Shown: positions 50,777 through 60,252, counted from the first letter of the stretch. The stretch: DNA of 64,000 bases from Pedosphaera parvula Ellin514 (GCF_000172555.1 NZ_ABOX02000014.1:1-64000); one strand, 5' to 3'. Notes: generated from the letters alone by a model not told the origin. A program made the numbers and translations.

Positions 50777-51526
50777 ATGAAAGTTTGTTCTCTCCCAAAT
50801 TGTTTTGCGACCCGCATGGTGAGTGTGATGGTTGGCCTTTCTATGTTGACCTTGACCGGTTCCGCGGCGGATGAAGGAAAAGAGCTGCCGCCGCCAAAAG
50901 AGGAGCCGAAGGTGATTGATGCCGGACCGCCGCCTTCCGATGCGATTGTTCTGTTTGATGGCAAAGACCTGTCCAAGTGGGAGGGTGACAAGGGCGGTCC
51001 TGCCAAGTGGAAGGTTGAGGATGGAGTGGTGACCATTAACGGAACTGGTGGTATCCACACGACCCAAAGCTTTGGTGATTGCCAACTGCATGTCGAGTGG
51101 GCAACACCGGCTGAAGTAAAAGGCGAGGGGCAGGGGCGCGGCAACAGCGGGATTTTCCTGCAGAGTCGCTATGAAATCCAGGTGCTCGATTCCTATAACA
51201 ACAAGACGTATTTCCATGGGCAGGCCGGGTCCGTTTACAAGCAACATGCCCCGCTGGTGAACTGCTGCCGCAAGCCGGGTGAATGGCAGGCTTATGATAT
51301 TATTTATCATGCGCCGAGATTTGATGCGGATGGCAAGTTGACGAAACCTGGCACCGTGACGGTTTTACAGAATGGTGTGTTGGTGCAGGACAACGCTGAA
51401 ATTTTAGGTGGTACCAGCCATATTGGCGCTCCCAAATATGCGGCGCATGCCTTGAAGGAGCCACTGGCGTTGCAAGATCACCATAATCCAGTTCGCTATC
51501 GCAATATTTGGATCCGCGAACTGTAA
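50777..51526 (+). CDS. DUF1080 (3-keto-disaccharide hydrolase-like) secreted protein
   Basis: The ATG at 50777 gives [20 protein letters not shown] with a Sec signal ending near TGSAA. The mature 220 residues form a concanavalin-like beta sandwich with the DUF1080 landmarks: [20 protein letters not shown] near 57-76, [18 protein letters not shown] near 79, [19 protein letters not shown] near 128-147, and [18 protein letters not shown] near 176. DUF1080 proteins are abundant in Planctomycetes and Verrucomicrobia, and some act on 3-ketoglycosides. It stands alone, with the convergent response regulator gene ending 2 nt beyond. Confidence 0.92.
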   Translation: MKVCSLPNCFATRMVSVMVGLSMLTLTGSAADEGKELPPPKEEPKVIDAGPPPSDAIVLFDGKDLSKWEGDKGGPAKWKVEDGVVTINGTGGIHTTQSFGDCQLHVEWATPAEVKGEGQGRGNSGIFLQSRYEIQVLDSYNNKTYFHGQAGSVYKQHAPLVNCCRKPGEWQAYDIIYHAPRFDADGKLTKPGTVTVLQNGVLVQDNAEILGGTSHIGAPKYAAHALKEPLALQDHHNPVRYRNIWIREL

Positions 51527-51527
51527 T

Positions 51528-52181
51528 TTAAGACTTGGCAGGGTTGTTGTTCACCTTCGGCAAAGGCGAATTCAGAACTTCCAGGGCGCGCAGTGTGGCT
51601 GCACTACGCGTCTCAATATTCAGTTTGTCGAAGATTTCGAGCAGGTGCTTTTTTACGGTGGACTCGCTGATGCCTAAAATGGTGGCAATATCCAGGTTGG
51701 TCTTGCCCTGAGCGACCCAGAGAAGGGTTTCTGCGGCGCGTGGTGTTAGGCCAAGCGAGAGTAATGGTTCGTGCGAGGAAAAGTTGGGCTTGAATTCAGG
51801 CCTGGCCTGCTGTTCCTGCCGACGAAACCGGGCGACGATGGCCTCCAGCAATTCCGCCCTGGCCACGGGCTTGGTCAAATAATCATCCGCACCCAGATTC
51901 ATGCCGTTGCGTTGGTCAATTTTTTCTCCCTTGGCAGACAGGAAAATGAAGGGGATGGATTCTGTTGCCGCATTTTCCCGGAGAGCTTTGAGGACCCCGT
52001 AGCCATCCAATTCCGGCATCATGACGTCGCAGAGAATGAGGTCAGGTTTTTCCTTTGCGGCGAGTTCGAGACCCAGTCGGCCGTTCTCAGCGCCGAGCGG
52101 TTGATATTGTTCGAGGCGCAAGATGGTTACCAGGTTTCGGCGCATCTCGGGCTCGTCTTCAATGACCAAAATTTTTTTCAT
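51528..52181 (-). CDS. response regulator, REC plus LuxR-type HTH
   Basis: The ATG at 52181 begins MKKILVIEDEPEMRRNLVTI. The receiver domain (1-120) has the acidic pocket (Glu8/Asp9), phospho-acceptor Asp52 in LILCDVMMPELDGYG, Ser82 and Lys104 in DDYLTKPV. A linker leads to a LuxR/NarL helix-turn-helix (about 150-205: LTPRAAETLLWVAQGKTNLD, ILGISESTVKKHLLEIFDKL). It is thus a phosphorylation-controlled transcription regulator. The stop of a decayed kinase frame overlaps this ATG as ATGA, so it was once, and may still be, co-translated with a histidine kinase. With the kinase broken, another kinase or acetyl phosphate would have to supply the phosphate. Confidence 0.95.
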   Translation of the reverse strand: MKKILVIEDEPEMRRNLVTILRLEQYQPLGAENGRLGLELAAKEKPDLILCDVMMPELDGYGVLKALRENAATESIPFIFLSAKGEKIDQRNGMNLGADDYLTKPVARAELLEAIVARFRRQEQQARPEFKPNFSSHEPLLSLGLTPRAAETLLWVAQGKTNLDIATILGISESTVKKHLLEIFDKLNIETRSAATLRALEVLNSPLPKVNNNPAKS

Positions 52182-52468
52182 AATGTATTCCCGGCCAAAA
52201 TGCCGAATTTCACAGTTAGGGTGGTGCCTTTGTCTACAGCACTCTCGACCATGATTTGACACCTGTACTGCCATGCAACGCTGCAAAATCGCCCATCCAA
52301 ACTGGTTCCCGCAATATTACCCACATTTCGAGCACGATGGAAAGCCTTGATCGACCATGCCAAATCCGGTTCGTGAATGCCAATTCCCTCGTCGGCAAAC
52401 CGGGCAGGCCGCTTCGCCCTGAATTCGCGGAAACAGTGGACCTTTCGTTCCATTGTTGGTTTGGGCAT
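52178..52468 (-). pseudogene. histidine kinase remnant (HATPase C-terminus)
   Basis: The frame reads ADEGIGIHEPDLAWSIKAFH, then RARNVGNIAGTSL and, after a garbled stretch, QIMVESAVDKGTTLTVKFG. This is the DxGxG/F-box/G2 end of a histidine-kinase ATPase domain, where active kinases have GTGLGLAIV. The garbled stretch DGRFCSVAWQYRC reads correctly as AILQRCMAVQ in another frame, so two compensating indels are present. The autophosphorylation and N-terminal domains are missing. The stop overlaps the response-regulator ATG (52181). Confidence 0.75.
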
Positions 52469-52903
52469 CTGCTCATAGCTTCATGACCGTGCAAGGGCGA
52501 ATTCCAGCCAGAAAGGCGACACCCGCGGCAACTGCGACAAGCAGGGTCGCAGAAGCCAGCGCGCATGGCGGAGGAAAAGCTGGCATGGTCTCGCAGGCTA
52601 TTTTCCTTGGAGTCGACACGGCGTCAAGGATTGTCCGCTGGCAAATTGATGCGGGTGCAGCACGAACCTTTGTGGATTGAGAGATTTTTATGAGAGCGAG
52701 TTTTCAGACTTCCAGAGCCAGACTCACGCCTTGGAGAGCTTCGGAATACGATCAATTGATTGCGGCCTCGCTGGCGAAGGAAAAGAGACGTATCGCGTCC
52801 CTGGTTATCACCTGGAGGGGGCAAGCCACAAGCCTGATCAAACCGAAGGCAGCAACATTGGGAATTTGACCCTGATCTTAAAAGCAAGAGGAGAATATAA
52901 TTT
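52469..52903. other. intergenic region with probable gene debris
   Basis: No intact gene. On the minus strand a short frame has a membrane-helix-like LLVAVAAGVAFLAGI, perhaps the lost N-terminus of the kinase, and is interrupted by stops. On the plus strand short frames (from 52453, 52677 and 52690) have no recognised features. Confidence 0.4.
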
Positions 52904-53488
52904 ATGAAAAGTTCAACAAAATGGATTGTGATGCCGTTGGTTCTGATGCCGGTGCTTGGCCTGACATTGGCGGGCAAGCCTTCGAAAGAGGCGCATAATG
53001 AAAAAATCAAACGGGGCAAGTATTTGGTGGAAGCGGGCGGTTGCACGGATTGCCATACGCCGATGAAGATGGGACCAAAGGGACCGGAACCGGATATGGC
53101 CTTTTATCTCGCGGGCCATCCTGAGAATGCAAAGTTGCCGCCGCCTCCAAAACTTGCACCGGGACCCTGGATGGCAGTCACGACCGGCAGCACAGCCTGG
53201 TCGGGGCCATGGGGCATCAGTTATAGTGCCAATATCACCTCCGACGAAAATACTGCTCTGGGCATTTGGACCGAAGATATCTTCGTCAAAACGATCAGGA
53301 CCGGAAAGCATTATGGCACCTCGCGGGATATTTTGCCGCCAATGCCATGGCAGAGTGTGGCGAAGCTTTCGGACGAAGATCTTAAAGCGATTTTTGCTTA
53401 TTTGAAATCAGTACCGGCAGTGAAGAACCATGTTCCGGAACCGCAAGCGCCGGGTGAGGTGGCTTCCGCGAAGAACAAATTTGATTGA
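52904..53488 (+). CDS. exported mono-heme cytochrome c
   Basis: Begins [20 protein letters not shown], a Sec signal or membrane anchor. One heme-binding motif, CTDCH (Cys47, Cys50, His51), lies in [15 protein letters not shown], and a likely axial Met is in DILPPMPWQ near 147. The 194-residue length and [20 protein letters not shown] end are typical of the cytochrome c family found with dehydrogenases. A good AGGAG SD lies 9 nt upstream. It is followed 22 nt later by a methyltransferase gene. Electron donor or partner is not evident; the sulfite-oxidase-type gene nearby is a possible partner. Confidence 0.92.
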   Translation: MKSSTKWIVMPLVLMPVLGLTLAGKPSKEAHNEKIKRGKYLVEAGGCTDCHTPMKMGPKGPEPDMAFYLAGHPENAKLPPPPKLAPGPWMAVTTGSTAWSGPWGISYSANITSDENTALGIWTEDIFVKTIRTGKHYGTSRDILPPMPWQSVAKLSDEDLKAIFAYLKSVPAVKNHVPEPQAPGEVASAKNKFD

Positions 53489-53510
53489 TCATAATTCCAA
53501 ATACATTTTT

Positions 53511-54518
53511 ATGCCTCACATTACTCCAGATAAGATTGGTCAAATCGCATTTGGCTTTGCGTCATCAAAGGCGTTGCTGAGCGCGGTTGAACTTGGGCTC
53601 TTCACCGAATTGGCCAAGTCGCCCGGAGACGCCGCATCCCTCACGGCGAAGTTAGGTTTGAATGAGCGAGCTGCGCGGGATTTTTTTGATACTCTGGTAG
53701 CCTTGGGAATGCTGGATCGAAAAGGTGGTTTTTATTCCAACACGCCCGAGGCGGACTTGTATCTCGATCGGGCGAAGCCAACCTACATGGGCGGCCTGCT
53801 GGAAATGATGAATGCCAGGTTGTACGCCTTTTGGGGCTCACTCACGGAAGCGTTGCGGACGGGAAAACCACAAAACGAAATAAAGGCTGGTGGAAATGCT
53901 TTCGAGGTTCTTTATAGCAATCCTGAGCGGTTGGAGGCTTTTCTTAAAGCCATGACCGGAATCAGCCTCGGAACCGGCAGGGCGATCGCGGAAAAGTTTC
54001 CGTGGGATAATTATAAGACCTTTGTGGATGTGGGCTGCGCGCAGGGTGCGCTACCGGTGCAGGTGGCCTTGAAACATGGACATCTGACCGGCCTGGGTTA
54101 CGACCTGGAGTGTGTGGGGCCGATTTACGAGCGCTATATTCGCACTAATGGATTAAGTGATCGGTTGAAGTTTGCGCCAGGCGATTTCTTCAAGGATCCC
54201 CTGCCTAAAACCGATGTCCTCGTGATGGGGCATATTCTTCACGATTGGAATCTGGAAGAGAAAAAGATGTTGTTGAAAAAAGCCTATGATGCCTTGCAGC
54301 CGGGCGGTGCAGTTTTGATTTACGAAGCCATTATCGATGATGAACGCCGCAACAACGTGTTTGGCTTGATCATGAGCTTGAATATGTTGATTGAGACAAC
54401 CGGAGGTTTCGATTACACCGGTGCTGAGTGTTGTCAGTGGATGCGTGAAGCGGGATTTCGTGAAACGCGGGTGGAGCACCTCATCGGGCCGGACTCGATG
54501 GTGATCGGCATCAAATAG
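53511..54518 (+). CDS. SAM-dependent O-methyltransferase with winged-helix dimerisation domain
   Basis: From the ATG at 53511 (335 residues) the first about 100 residues are the dimerisation/winged-helix domain of COMT-type enzymes ([39 protein letters not shown]). The Rossmann-like catalytic domain has the SAM motif [13 protein letters not shown] near 172 and [20 protein letters not shown] with [19 protein letters not shown] near 240, the acidic/His patch expected for the reaction. Similar proteins methylate small hydroxylated aromatic or polyketide products. No biosynthetic cluster surrounds it, so the substrate is unknown. It may be co-transcribed with the cytochrome gene. Confidence 0.93.
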   Translation: MPHITPDKIGQIAFGFASSKALLSAVELGLFTELAKSPGDAASLTAKLGLNERAARDFFDTLVALGMLDRKGGFYSNTPEADLYLDRAKPTYMGGLLEMMNARLYAFWGSLTEALRTGKPQNEIKAGGNAFEVLYSNPERLEAFLKAMTGISLGTGRAIAEKFPWDNYKTFVDVGCAQGALPVQVALKHGHLTGLGYDLECVGPIYERYIRTNGLSDRLKFAPGDFFKDPLPKTDVLVMGHILHDWNLEEKKMLLKKAYDALQPGGAVLIYEAIIDDERRNNVFGLIMSLNMLIETTGGFDYTGAECCQWMREAGFRETRVEHLIGPDSMVIGIK

Positions 54519-54551
54519 CCATTCGTTTTTAGGTGGGTGGTTGATACGTGC

Positions 54552-54584
54552 GGGAGACGGGGCGGTCCTCGTCTCCCTTTGCTT
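54552..54584 (+). terminator. intrinsic terminator after the methyltransferase gene
   Basis: GGGAGACG (54552-54559) pairs with CGTCTCCC (54570-54577), followed by TTTGCTTTT. It separates the gene from the convergent oxidoreductase gene (stop at 54585). Confidence 0.8.
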
Positions 54585-55754
54585 TTAAATACTGAACTTG
54601 CGGGGGTATTGCTGATTGGCTTCGTAGTAAGTTTTCTTCAATTTGATGCGCGGGTCATCAGCGGAGGGTTGAATGACACCATTGGCATCGGTGGCGCGGG
54701 AGACGAGGGTATGCTCGCCTGAAAGGGGGTGCTGCCAATCGTAGTGCCAGAAAGTCCAGGCGTATTTCGATTGATTCCGCTTATCAGTATGCGTTTCGAT
54801 CCAGGAGCCATCGTCGATTTTGAGTTCCACTCGCTCCAGTGGCGTGCCATCGGTCCAGGCTGCGCCCGAAATCCGCAGTGAACCGTCTGACCGGCGAACC
54901 ACGCGGGCGACGACGGATTTTACGTTCATTTTTGTCACGCTGGTTTCGCGCCAGATGGTGCAATCCGGGCGTTCCTCGCCGCGAATGGTGACATAGTCCC
55001 GCGCCATGAAGCGTCCCATGAAACGGTGGTCCAACACTTCGATGCGCTTGAGCCATTTCACCCAGGCGACACCGTACCAACCGGGAACAATGAGCCGCAA
55101 CGGGAAGCCGTGTTCGGGGGGCAACGGCTTGCCATTCATCTCGTAAGCCAGGAGAATCCGGTCATCAAGGGCATCGGCGATGGTCAGGCTTCGTCCGAAG
55201 TTTTGCAGATATTCGTTGTCCTTAATTTTCTCCTTCTTTTCGTCGGTGCCGAAGAAGGCAACTTCGATTGCGCCCTTTTGAAAACCACACTCCTTGAGCA
55301 AAGGGCCAAGGGGCGTGCCAGCCCATTTCGTGTTGCCTACCGCACCCATGAAAGTAGGGGAAGAGCCATTGCCGGAACACTCCAGCGTGGCGGTGATTTC
55401 GCGACGCTTGCGGGCTTTGATTCCGGCTAGGGAAAAAGTTTTGGGATGTTTGACGAGGCCGGAAACCTCCAGGTTCCACTTCTCAGCATCTACCTTGGCG
55501 GGGCCGTAATGACTGACGGCAAAGAAATCCTTTTCCGGCGTCATCCATTCCGTGAGCTGCTCCCACTGGATCATGGGGCGGTTAGGCGTGGCCGGGAGTT
55601 TGTCGGTAAAAGGAATCAGGATTTCGTTTTCCTCCGGCTCCGGCAGGCCGAAGCTGCGCAGCGGAAACTGTGAGAGGGCAAGCGCAGCCGTGGCCACGCT
55701 GCCTTTAATCATAGCACGACGAGAAAGGGGATTGGACACAAGAGAATGATGCAA
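54585..55754 (-). CDS. sulfite oxidase-like molybdopterin enzyme, Tat-exported
   Basis: Molybdenum-cofactor oxidoreductase of the sulfite oxidase family. Twin-arginine signal SRRAMIKGSVATAALAL (Arg12-Arg13) indicates export with the cofactor. The molybdopterin domain has Cys126 in ATLECSGNG as the Mo ligand, WAGTPLGPLLKE near 142 and YEMNGKPLPPEHGFPLRLIV near 200. The C-terminal dimerisation domain (SVTKMNVKSVVARVVRRSDG, WTDGTPLERVELKIDDGSWI) is typical of the family. Length 389 is normal. The oxidised substrate may be sulfite, but SorA and methionine-sulfoxide-reductase MsrP-type enzymes share this fold. An electron acceptor is not encoded in the same operon, though a cytochrome c lies 1 kb away. 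Confidence 0.93.
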   Translation of the reverse strand: MHHSLVSNPLSRRAMIKGSVATAALALSQFPLRSFGLPEPEENEILIPFTDKLPATPNRPMIQWEQLTEWMTPEKDFFAVSHYGPAKVDAEKWNLEVSGLVKHPKTFSLAGIKARKRREITATLECSGNGSSPTFMGAVGNTKWAGTPLGPLLKECGFQKGAIEVAFFGTDEKKEKIKDNEYLQNFGRSLTIADALDDRILLAYEMNGKPLPPEHGFPLRLIVPGWYGVAWVKWLKRIEVLDHRFMGRFMARDYVTIRGEERPDCTIWRETSVTKMNVKSVVARVVRRSDGSLRISGAAWTDGTPLERVELKIDDGSWIETHTDKRNQSKYAWTFWHYDWQHPLSGEHTLVSRATDANGVIQPSADDPRIKLKKTYYEANQQYPRKFSI

Positions 55755-55798
55755 AAAAAGAGGAGAAACTCAAACCAAATCCGAGCGGCGCGGGATTA

Positions 55799-56302
55799 TT
55801 AATATTCGCGAATCTCAGGCCAGAGTGGTTTCAGATCGGGATCGCGCAGAGCCATGGTTTTGATTTGTTCCTGGCCAGCCACCTCGATGGCGCGTTTTAA
55901 GAGGAGGCGGGCTTCGTCGAGACGCTGCATCTGGCAGGCATAACAGGCGAGGTTGTAGGGAATGGTGGGGACTTTAGGGAAACGCTCCATAGCTGGGAGC
56001 AAGGCATCCCACGCGGCCTGGAGACCGCCGGCGGGAGTGCGGCGCAGGGCGTAGGCCTGGTGCAGCCAGCCGAAGCATTCCTCTGGCGCAATGTGCAGAA
56101 TCGTGCGGGCAATCTGTAGGGCTTTCATCCAGTCCTGTTCCTGGGCGTGAAGCATCCAATACACTTCCAGAACGAGAGGATGGTTTTGGTTGGCAGCCGA
56201 GATTTGGTCCAGCTCAGATCTGGCCTCGGCCAAATTACCCAATTCGATCCAACCTTCCGCAGCGGAAAGGAAGTGTGAATCAGGTGGCTCAAGCTTTTGC
56301 AT
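55799..56302 (-). CDS. TPR-repeat protein
   Basis: From the ATG at 56302 (an upstream TTG is 9 codons earlier) this is a 167-residue helical protein of about four tetratricopeptide units: SAAEGWIELGNLAEARSELD, VYWMLHAQEQDWMKALQIAR, CFGWLHQAYALRRTPAGGLQ and IPYNLACYACQMQRLDEARL. Pairs of A/G and L at canonical positions fit TPRs. No signal peptide is present, so it is a cytoplasmic scaffold of unknown partners. It is transcribed leftward 45 nt upstream of the sulfite-oxidase-like gene, possibly sharing its transcript. Confidence 0.8.
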   Translation of the reverse strand: MQKLEPPDSHFLSAAEGWIELGNLAEARSELDQISAANQNHPLVLEVYWMLHAQEQDWMKALQIARTILHIAPEECFGWLHQAYALRRTPAGGLQAAWDALLPAMERFPKVPTIPYNLACYACQMQRLDEARLLLKRAIEVAGQEQIKTMALRDPDLKPLWPEIREY

Positions 56303-56396
56303 TGAGAGAGATGATAAACTGTATGTCAATCAAGCAATAGATAATGAATATGTGAACTGGAATTTTGGAAAAGTCGCGCTATGATGGATTGCAACT

Positions 56397-57173
56397 ATGA
56401 AACGATTGTTACCGGTCTTGCTTTCACTCTGTTGCGCATTATCTATGCATGCAGAAATTCATACCCAAGCTGTCGAATACAAGGACGGGGACACCGTGCT
56501 GGAAGGTTTTTCAGCCTATGATGATTCCATTCAGGGCAAGCGTCCAGCGGTGTTGATTGTGCACCAATGGAAGGGGCTGAGTGATTATGAGAAAAAGCGG
56601 GCGGAGATGCTGGCTAAACTCGGGTATAGCGTTTTTGCGTGCGACATCTATGGCAAAGGCATAAGGCCGCAAGATACAAAGGAAGCCGGTGCACTGGCGG
56701 GAAAATATAAATCGGATCGCCAGCTCTTGCGTCAGCGTGTGAATGCCGGACTGGAAGCCTTGAAGAAACAAAAATTTACCGACACAAAGAACGTTGCGGC
56801 GATTGGATACTGTTTCGGTGGGACTACGGTGATCGAGCTCGCACGGAGCGGGGCGGATGTCAAAGGTGTGGTGAGCTTCCATGGTGCACTGGATTCGCCG
56901 AAGCCTGAAGATGGAAAGAACATCAAGTGCAAGGTGCTTGCGTTGCACGGAGCGGATGATCCGTATGTGCCGGCAAAGGATGTGGCGGCATTTGAAGATG
57001 AGATGCGCGACGCCAAGGTGGATTGGCAGTTGGTGAAGTTCGGTGGTGCGGTGCACAGCTTCACAGATTGGACGGCAGGCACTGACAACTCCAAAGGCGC
57101 TGCATACAATGAGAAGGCTGACAAGCGTTCGTGGCAGTATATGCAGGACTTTTTCAACGAGCTATTCAAGTAA
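56397..57173 (+). CDS. dienelactone hydrolase-family protein, exported
   Basis: Alpha/beta hydrolase of 258 residues with a Sec signal, MKRLLPVLLSLCCALSMHA. The catalytic triad of the family is present: Cys139 in AAIGYCFGGTT (a Cys nucleophile in the GxCxG elbow), Asp187/188 in HGADDPYVP, and His220 in GGAVHSFTD. Dienelactone hydrolases open the lactone ring in aromatic degradation, but many exported relatives have other ester substrates. No aromatic pathway is nearby, so the substrate is unknown. Single gene with divergent neighbour. Confidence 0.93.
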   Translation: MKRLLPVLLSLCCALSMHAEIHTQAVEYKDGDTVLEGFSAYDDSIQGKRPAVLIVHQWKGLSDYEKKRAEMLAKLGYSVFACDIYGKGIRPQDTKEAGALAGKYKSDRQLLRQRVNAGLEALKKQKFTDTKNVAAIGYCFGGTTVIELARSGADVKGVVSFHGALDSPKPEDGKNIKCKVLALHGADDPYVPAKDVAAFEDEMRDAKVDWQLVKFGGAVHSFTDWTAGTDNSKGAAYNEKADKRSWQYMQDFFNELFK

Positions 57174-57258
57174 GCTGGTTCTGCATTGCGCCATGCAATG
57201 ATTGACCTCGTGGCCGGCAAAGGCTAATACTCTCCTGCGTCCAACAACAGGAGAGTTT

Positions 57259-57654
57259 ATGCCGACGACATTAACAATTCATGACGAGACCACGTCCGGA
57301 AAGCGGACCAACAGTCTTACACTCGATTTCCTTACCGAACGAATTACTGTTCGGGAATTGATCCGGGGAAGGATTTATGAGGAGGTGCAGGACTACAATC
57401 TCAAGGCTCCAGAATATTTCCAGGGACTGGTGGAACCTGCAGAAGCTGAGAAGGTTTTAAATGGGTATAAGCTGAAACGGCGGCGGAAAATTGATTGGGA
57501 AGAGCAATATCAAAAAGCCCTGGAGGCGTTTCAGCGGAATGGATTCTTCATTCTGATAGGTGACCGGCAGGCCGAGAGTCTGGATGAGGAATTCGAAGTC
57601 AAAGTGGAAACCGAGGTGAGCTTTGTTAAACTCATGCCTTTGGTCGGAGGATAA
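57259..57654 (+). CDS. hypothetical protein upstream of the DUF4132 gene
   Basis: The ATG at 57259 has AGGAG 5 nt upstream and gives 131 residues. It begins MPTTLTIHDETTSGKRTNSL, then LTERITVRELIRGRIYEEVQ, and later WEEQYQKALEAFQRNGFFIL, IGDRQAESLDEEFEVKVET and SFVKLMPLVGG. The pattern (an N-terminal ubiquitin-like beta-grasp look, VRELIRGRIY) and pairing with a DUF4132 gene suggest a partner protein of the latter. I do not recognise a named family. No signal or membrane helix; cytoplasmic. Confidence 0.75.
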   Translation: MPTTLTIHDETTSGKRTNSLTLDFLTERITVRELIRGRIYEEVQDYNLKAPEYFQGLVEPAEAEKVLNGYKLKRRRKIDWEEQYQKALEAFQRNGFFILIGDRQAESLDEEFEVKVETEVSFVKLMPLVGG

Positions 57655-57701
57655 TCAAAGTGGTCCTGCGGGATCGGCATTTCGCGAAACAAGGAGATTA
57701 T

Positions 57702-57761
57702 ATGGCGGGAACAAATGTGGCGTTTTCCAGAAGGGAGTTGGGTTGCCATGAGCATGGATAA
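57702..57761 (+). CDS. putative 19-residue leader peptide overlapping the DUF4132 start
   Basis: The strongest SD of the area, AAGGAG at 57691-57696 (the first A may belong to it), is followed by ATG at 57702 and a 19-codon frame ending TAA at 57761. The peptide, MAGTNVAFSRRELGCHEHG, is not known. It runs past the likely DUF4132 starts (57748, 57754) in another frame. Its translation would bring ribosomes to the DUF4132 start, so translational coupling is plausible. Confidence 0.35.
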   Translation: MAGTNVAFSRRELGCHEHG

Positions 57762-60252
57762 GAGCACAAAGGGGGAAGCCATGGAATATCCCGTTGATGC
57801 GTCGTCGCCGCACCTTGAACTCGAAAACGGGATAACGACATATTTAAAAGAGCCGGAGCTGGATCTGAACGGGAAGGTGCAGTCGCGAGTTCAACCTCAG
57901 ATAAACGTTCTCGAAGTGTCTCCTGAGAAGAAAGTTGTGGTAGTGCGTTTGCTGCTTGCCCGGATGGCTTGGACGATTCACCGGATAAGACACGGAAAAG
58001 TTGATGCGTATTTTTTAGATTATCTTGGTGCATTCCAGAAACAGAAGCAGCTCTTTGCTGTTCTCCTGCGTAATCCGCTGCCTTTTTCAGATGAGGATGT
58101 GGAAGAGTTGGTTAACCGGCAATATGAGTTCGTGCAGGAGGGTTTCGAGATTTCAATGGAGAAGACATTGAAGGTATGCGAGATGGTGCGAGCAGTGCGA
58201 CCGCTTTCACCCGGCACTCAGAGAGCGTTGGGGCAAATAAAGAAGCTGATTGCACGCCAAGGTCAGAACGCCCGCATGCAAAAGTGGACTGAAACCATTG
58301 ATCAACTCGTGGAGGGGAAGGAACCTCAAGTTCTGGACCTGCAGGATTTCTGGGCTCAAGCTGCGCAGAAGTTGATCGCCAGTCAACCGGCTGAGTTGCG
58401 GGGATGCTGGAAGAAGCTGTTAGAGTATTGTCGGAATTCCGAACAATCCAAACCTTCCAAAAAGTGGTTGAAAGGAGCGGGAGAACTGGTAGGGCAGATT
58501 GGAGCATCATCGTTCAGGGCTGCAGTGCTGGAGTGGTTTCCATTGGTGAAGCCATCCGCAAAAGCGGATAAGATGGAGTCCTATGTGCCGCCAATGTGCG
58601 AGCGCAATGTCACTGTGCTGAAAGGTCTCGTGTGGTCTTGCACAGAATACGCGGATGATTCGGTGATCAATGTCTTGGGAAACCTGGCAGAAATCAGCTT
58701 TAAGAAACTTCCCAACTGGGGAGCACTTTCGAATAAAGTTGGAAACGCATGTCTTTTTGTGTTGGAGAGCCTGCCGGGTTTGCAGCCAATAGCTGCGTTA
58801 TCGCGGTTGAAGTTGAAAGTGAAGTATGCCACTGCGCAAACATTGATTCAAAAGGCATTGGGAAGAGCGGCTGCCAAAATGGGGATCAGCAGTGCGGAGT
58901 TGGAGGAAATAGCGGTTCCGACCTATGGGTTGGACGAGCAGGGCCGATTGGAAGAGAAGTTCGGCGCGTTCATCGCGGAGGTGCGCATTGCGGGCACTCA
59001 GTCGGTGGAATTGTCATGGAGGACACAGGGAGGCAAGCCGCAGAAAAGCATTCCCGCCGAAGTCAAAACTCAGCATGCAACAGAACTTAAAGTCCTGAAA
59101 AGAACTGTCACGGAAATTGAAAAAATGCTCCCGGCGCAGAGGGAGCGCATCGAGAAATTGTTCGTGGCGGAGCGCGAGTGGGATTTCGAGTCGTGGCGCG
59201 CGCGGTATCTGAACCATCCGTTGCTTGCAAACATGTCCCGGCGATTAATATGGCATTTCCAAAATGGAGAACGGAAAGCATCGGGCATCTGGCGCGACGG
59301 AAAGTTGGTGGATATTGATAATAAGCAGATAGATTGGCTGACGCCGGAAACCAAGGTCAGGCTCTGGCATCCAATCGGATTTGATATTGATACGGTGTCC
59401 AAGTGGCGGAAATGGTTGGAAGGGCATGAGATCGTTCAACCGTTTAAGCAGGCGCATAGAGAGTTGTACATCCTGACTGATGCGGAGTTGGCCACGGGAA
59501 CCTATTCTAATCGATTTGCTGCCCACATCATCAAACAGCATCAGTTTGCCGCGCTGGCCAGGCAGCGCGGGTGGAAATATAGTCTGCAGGGAGCTTTTGA
59601 TTCGGCAAATACGCCCACTTTGGAACTTCCGCAATGGAATTTGAAAGTGGAGTTTTGGGTTGAGGGTGTGGGAGATAACGACGATATCTCACGAGCAGGA
59701 ATCTTTCTTTGTCTTTCCACAGATCAGGTTCGATTTTGCAGGCCAGATGGAGAGCCAATTGCATTGAGTGATGTGCCGGCGCTGGTGTTTTCCGAGGTGA
59801 TGCGGGATATTGATTTGTTTGTGGGGGTGTGCAGCATTGGAAACGATCCTGCTTGGAGGGATGGGGGTGCAGTTGATCATCGCACTTATTGGGGAGGTTA
59901 TTCCTTCGGTGAACTTTCCAGCATTGCACAAACCCGTCGTGACTTCCTGCTGCGGTTGTTGCCGAGGTTGAAAATTGCAGGCAAGTGTTCGTTGAGTGAA
60001 AGATTTCTCAACGTGCAGGGCAGGTTTCGGAAGTATAAAATTCATCTTGGCAGCGGTAACATTCTGATGGACCCGAATGATCAGTACTTGTGCATTGTTC
60101 CCAACAGAGCTGCAGAAGGTGTCGGGGAGAAGGTGTTCTTGCCGTTCGAAGGAGACAGCACACTTGCAGTGATACTCAGCAAAGCCTTTCTGCTGGTCGA
60201 TGATGACAAAATAAAAGATCCCACCATCGTCAGTCAGATTCAGCCGAGATAA
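57748..60252 (+). CDS. DUF4132 domain protein (MolR-like)
   Basis: An 834-residue cytoplasmic protein from the ATG at 57748; an in-frame ATG at 57715 is an alternative. The C-terminal half is DUF4132: WLTPETKVRLWHPIGFDID, WRKWLEGHEIVQPFKQAHRE, YSNRFAAHIIKQHQFAALAR, then LFVGVCSIGNDPAWRDGG and IHLGSGNILMDPNDQYLCIV, ending KAFLLVDDDKIKDPTIV. The N-terminal half is helical with an LxxLxx pattern and no known domain. DUF4132 proteins are found with WGR domains in the MolR/YehI group; enzymatic role is unknown. The small gene before it and the overlapping leader suggest a three-part unit. Confidence 0.85.
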   Translation: MSMDKSTKGEAMEYPVDASSPHLELENGITTYLKEPELDLNGKVQSRVQPQINVLEVSPEKKVVVVRLLLARMAWTIHRIRHGKVDAYFLDYLGAFQKQKQLFAVLLRNPLPFSDEDVEELVNRQYEFVQEGFEISMEKTLKVCEMVRAVRPLSPGTQRALGQIKKLIARQGQNARMQKWTETIDQLVEGKEPQVLDLQDFWAQAAQKLIASQPAELRGCWKKLLEYCRNSEQSKPSKKWLKGAGELVGQIGASSFRAAVLEWFPLVKPSAKADKMESYVPPMCERNVTVLKGLVWSCTEYADDSVINVLGNLAEISFKKLPNWGALSNKVGNACLFVLESLPGLQPIAALSRLKLKVKYATAQTLIQKALGRAAAKMGISSAELEEIAVPTYGLDEQGRLEEKFGAFIAEVRIAGTQSVELSWRTQGGKPQKSIPAEVKTQHATELKVLKRTVTEIEKMLPAQRERIEKLFVAEREWDFESWRARYLNHPLLANMSRRLIWHFQNGERKASGIWRDGKLVDIDNKQIDWLTPETKVRLWHPIGFDIDTVSKWRKWLEGHEIVQPFKQAHRELYILTDAELATGTYSNRFAAHIIKQHQFAALARQRGWKYSLQGAFDSANTPTLELPQWNLKVEFWVEGVGDNDDISRAGIFLCLSTDQVRFCRPDGEPIALSDVPALVFSEVMRDIDLFVGVCSIGNDPAWRDGGAVDHRTYWGGYSFGELSSIAQTRRDFLLRLLPRLKIAGKCSLSERFLNVQGRFRKYKIHLGSGNILMDPNDQYLCIVPNRAAEGVGEKVFLPFEGDSTLAVILSKAFLLVDDDKIKDPTIVSQIQPR

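Noticed and set aside
52453-52680. Plus-strand frame of 75 codons between the kinase remnant and the cytochrome gene.
   Set aside because: Low complexity and without domain, signal or conserved start; the region looks like gene debris.
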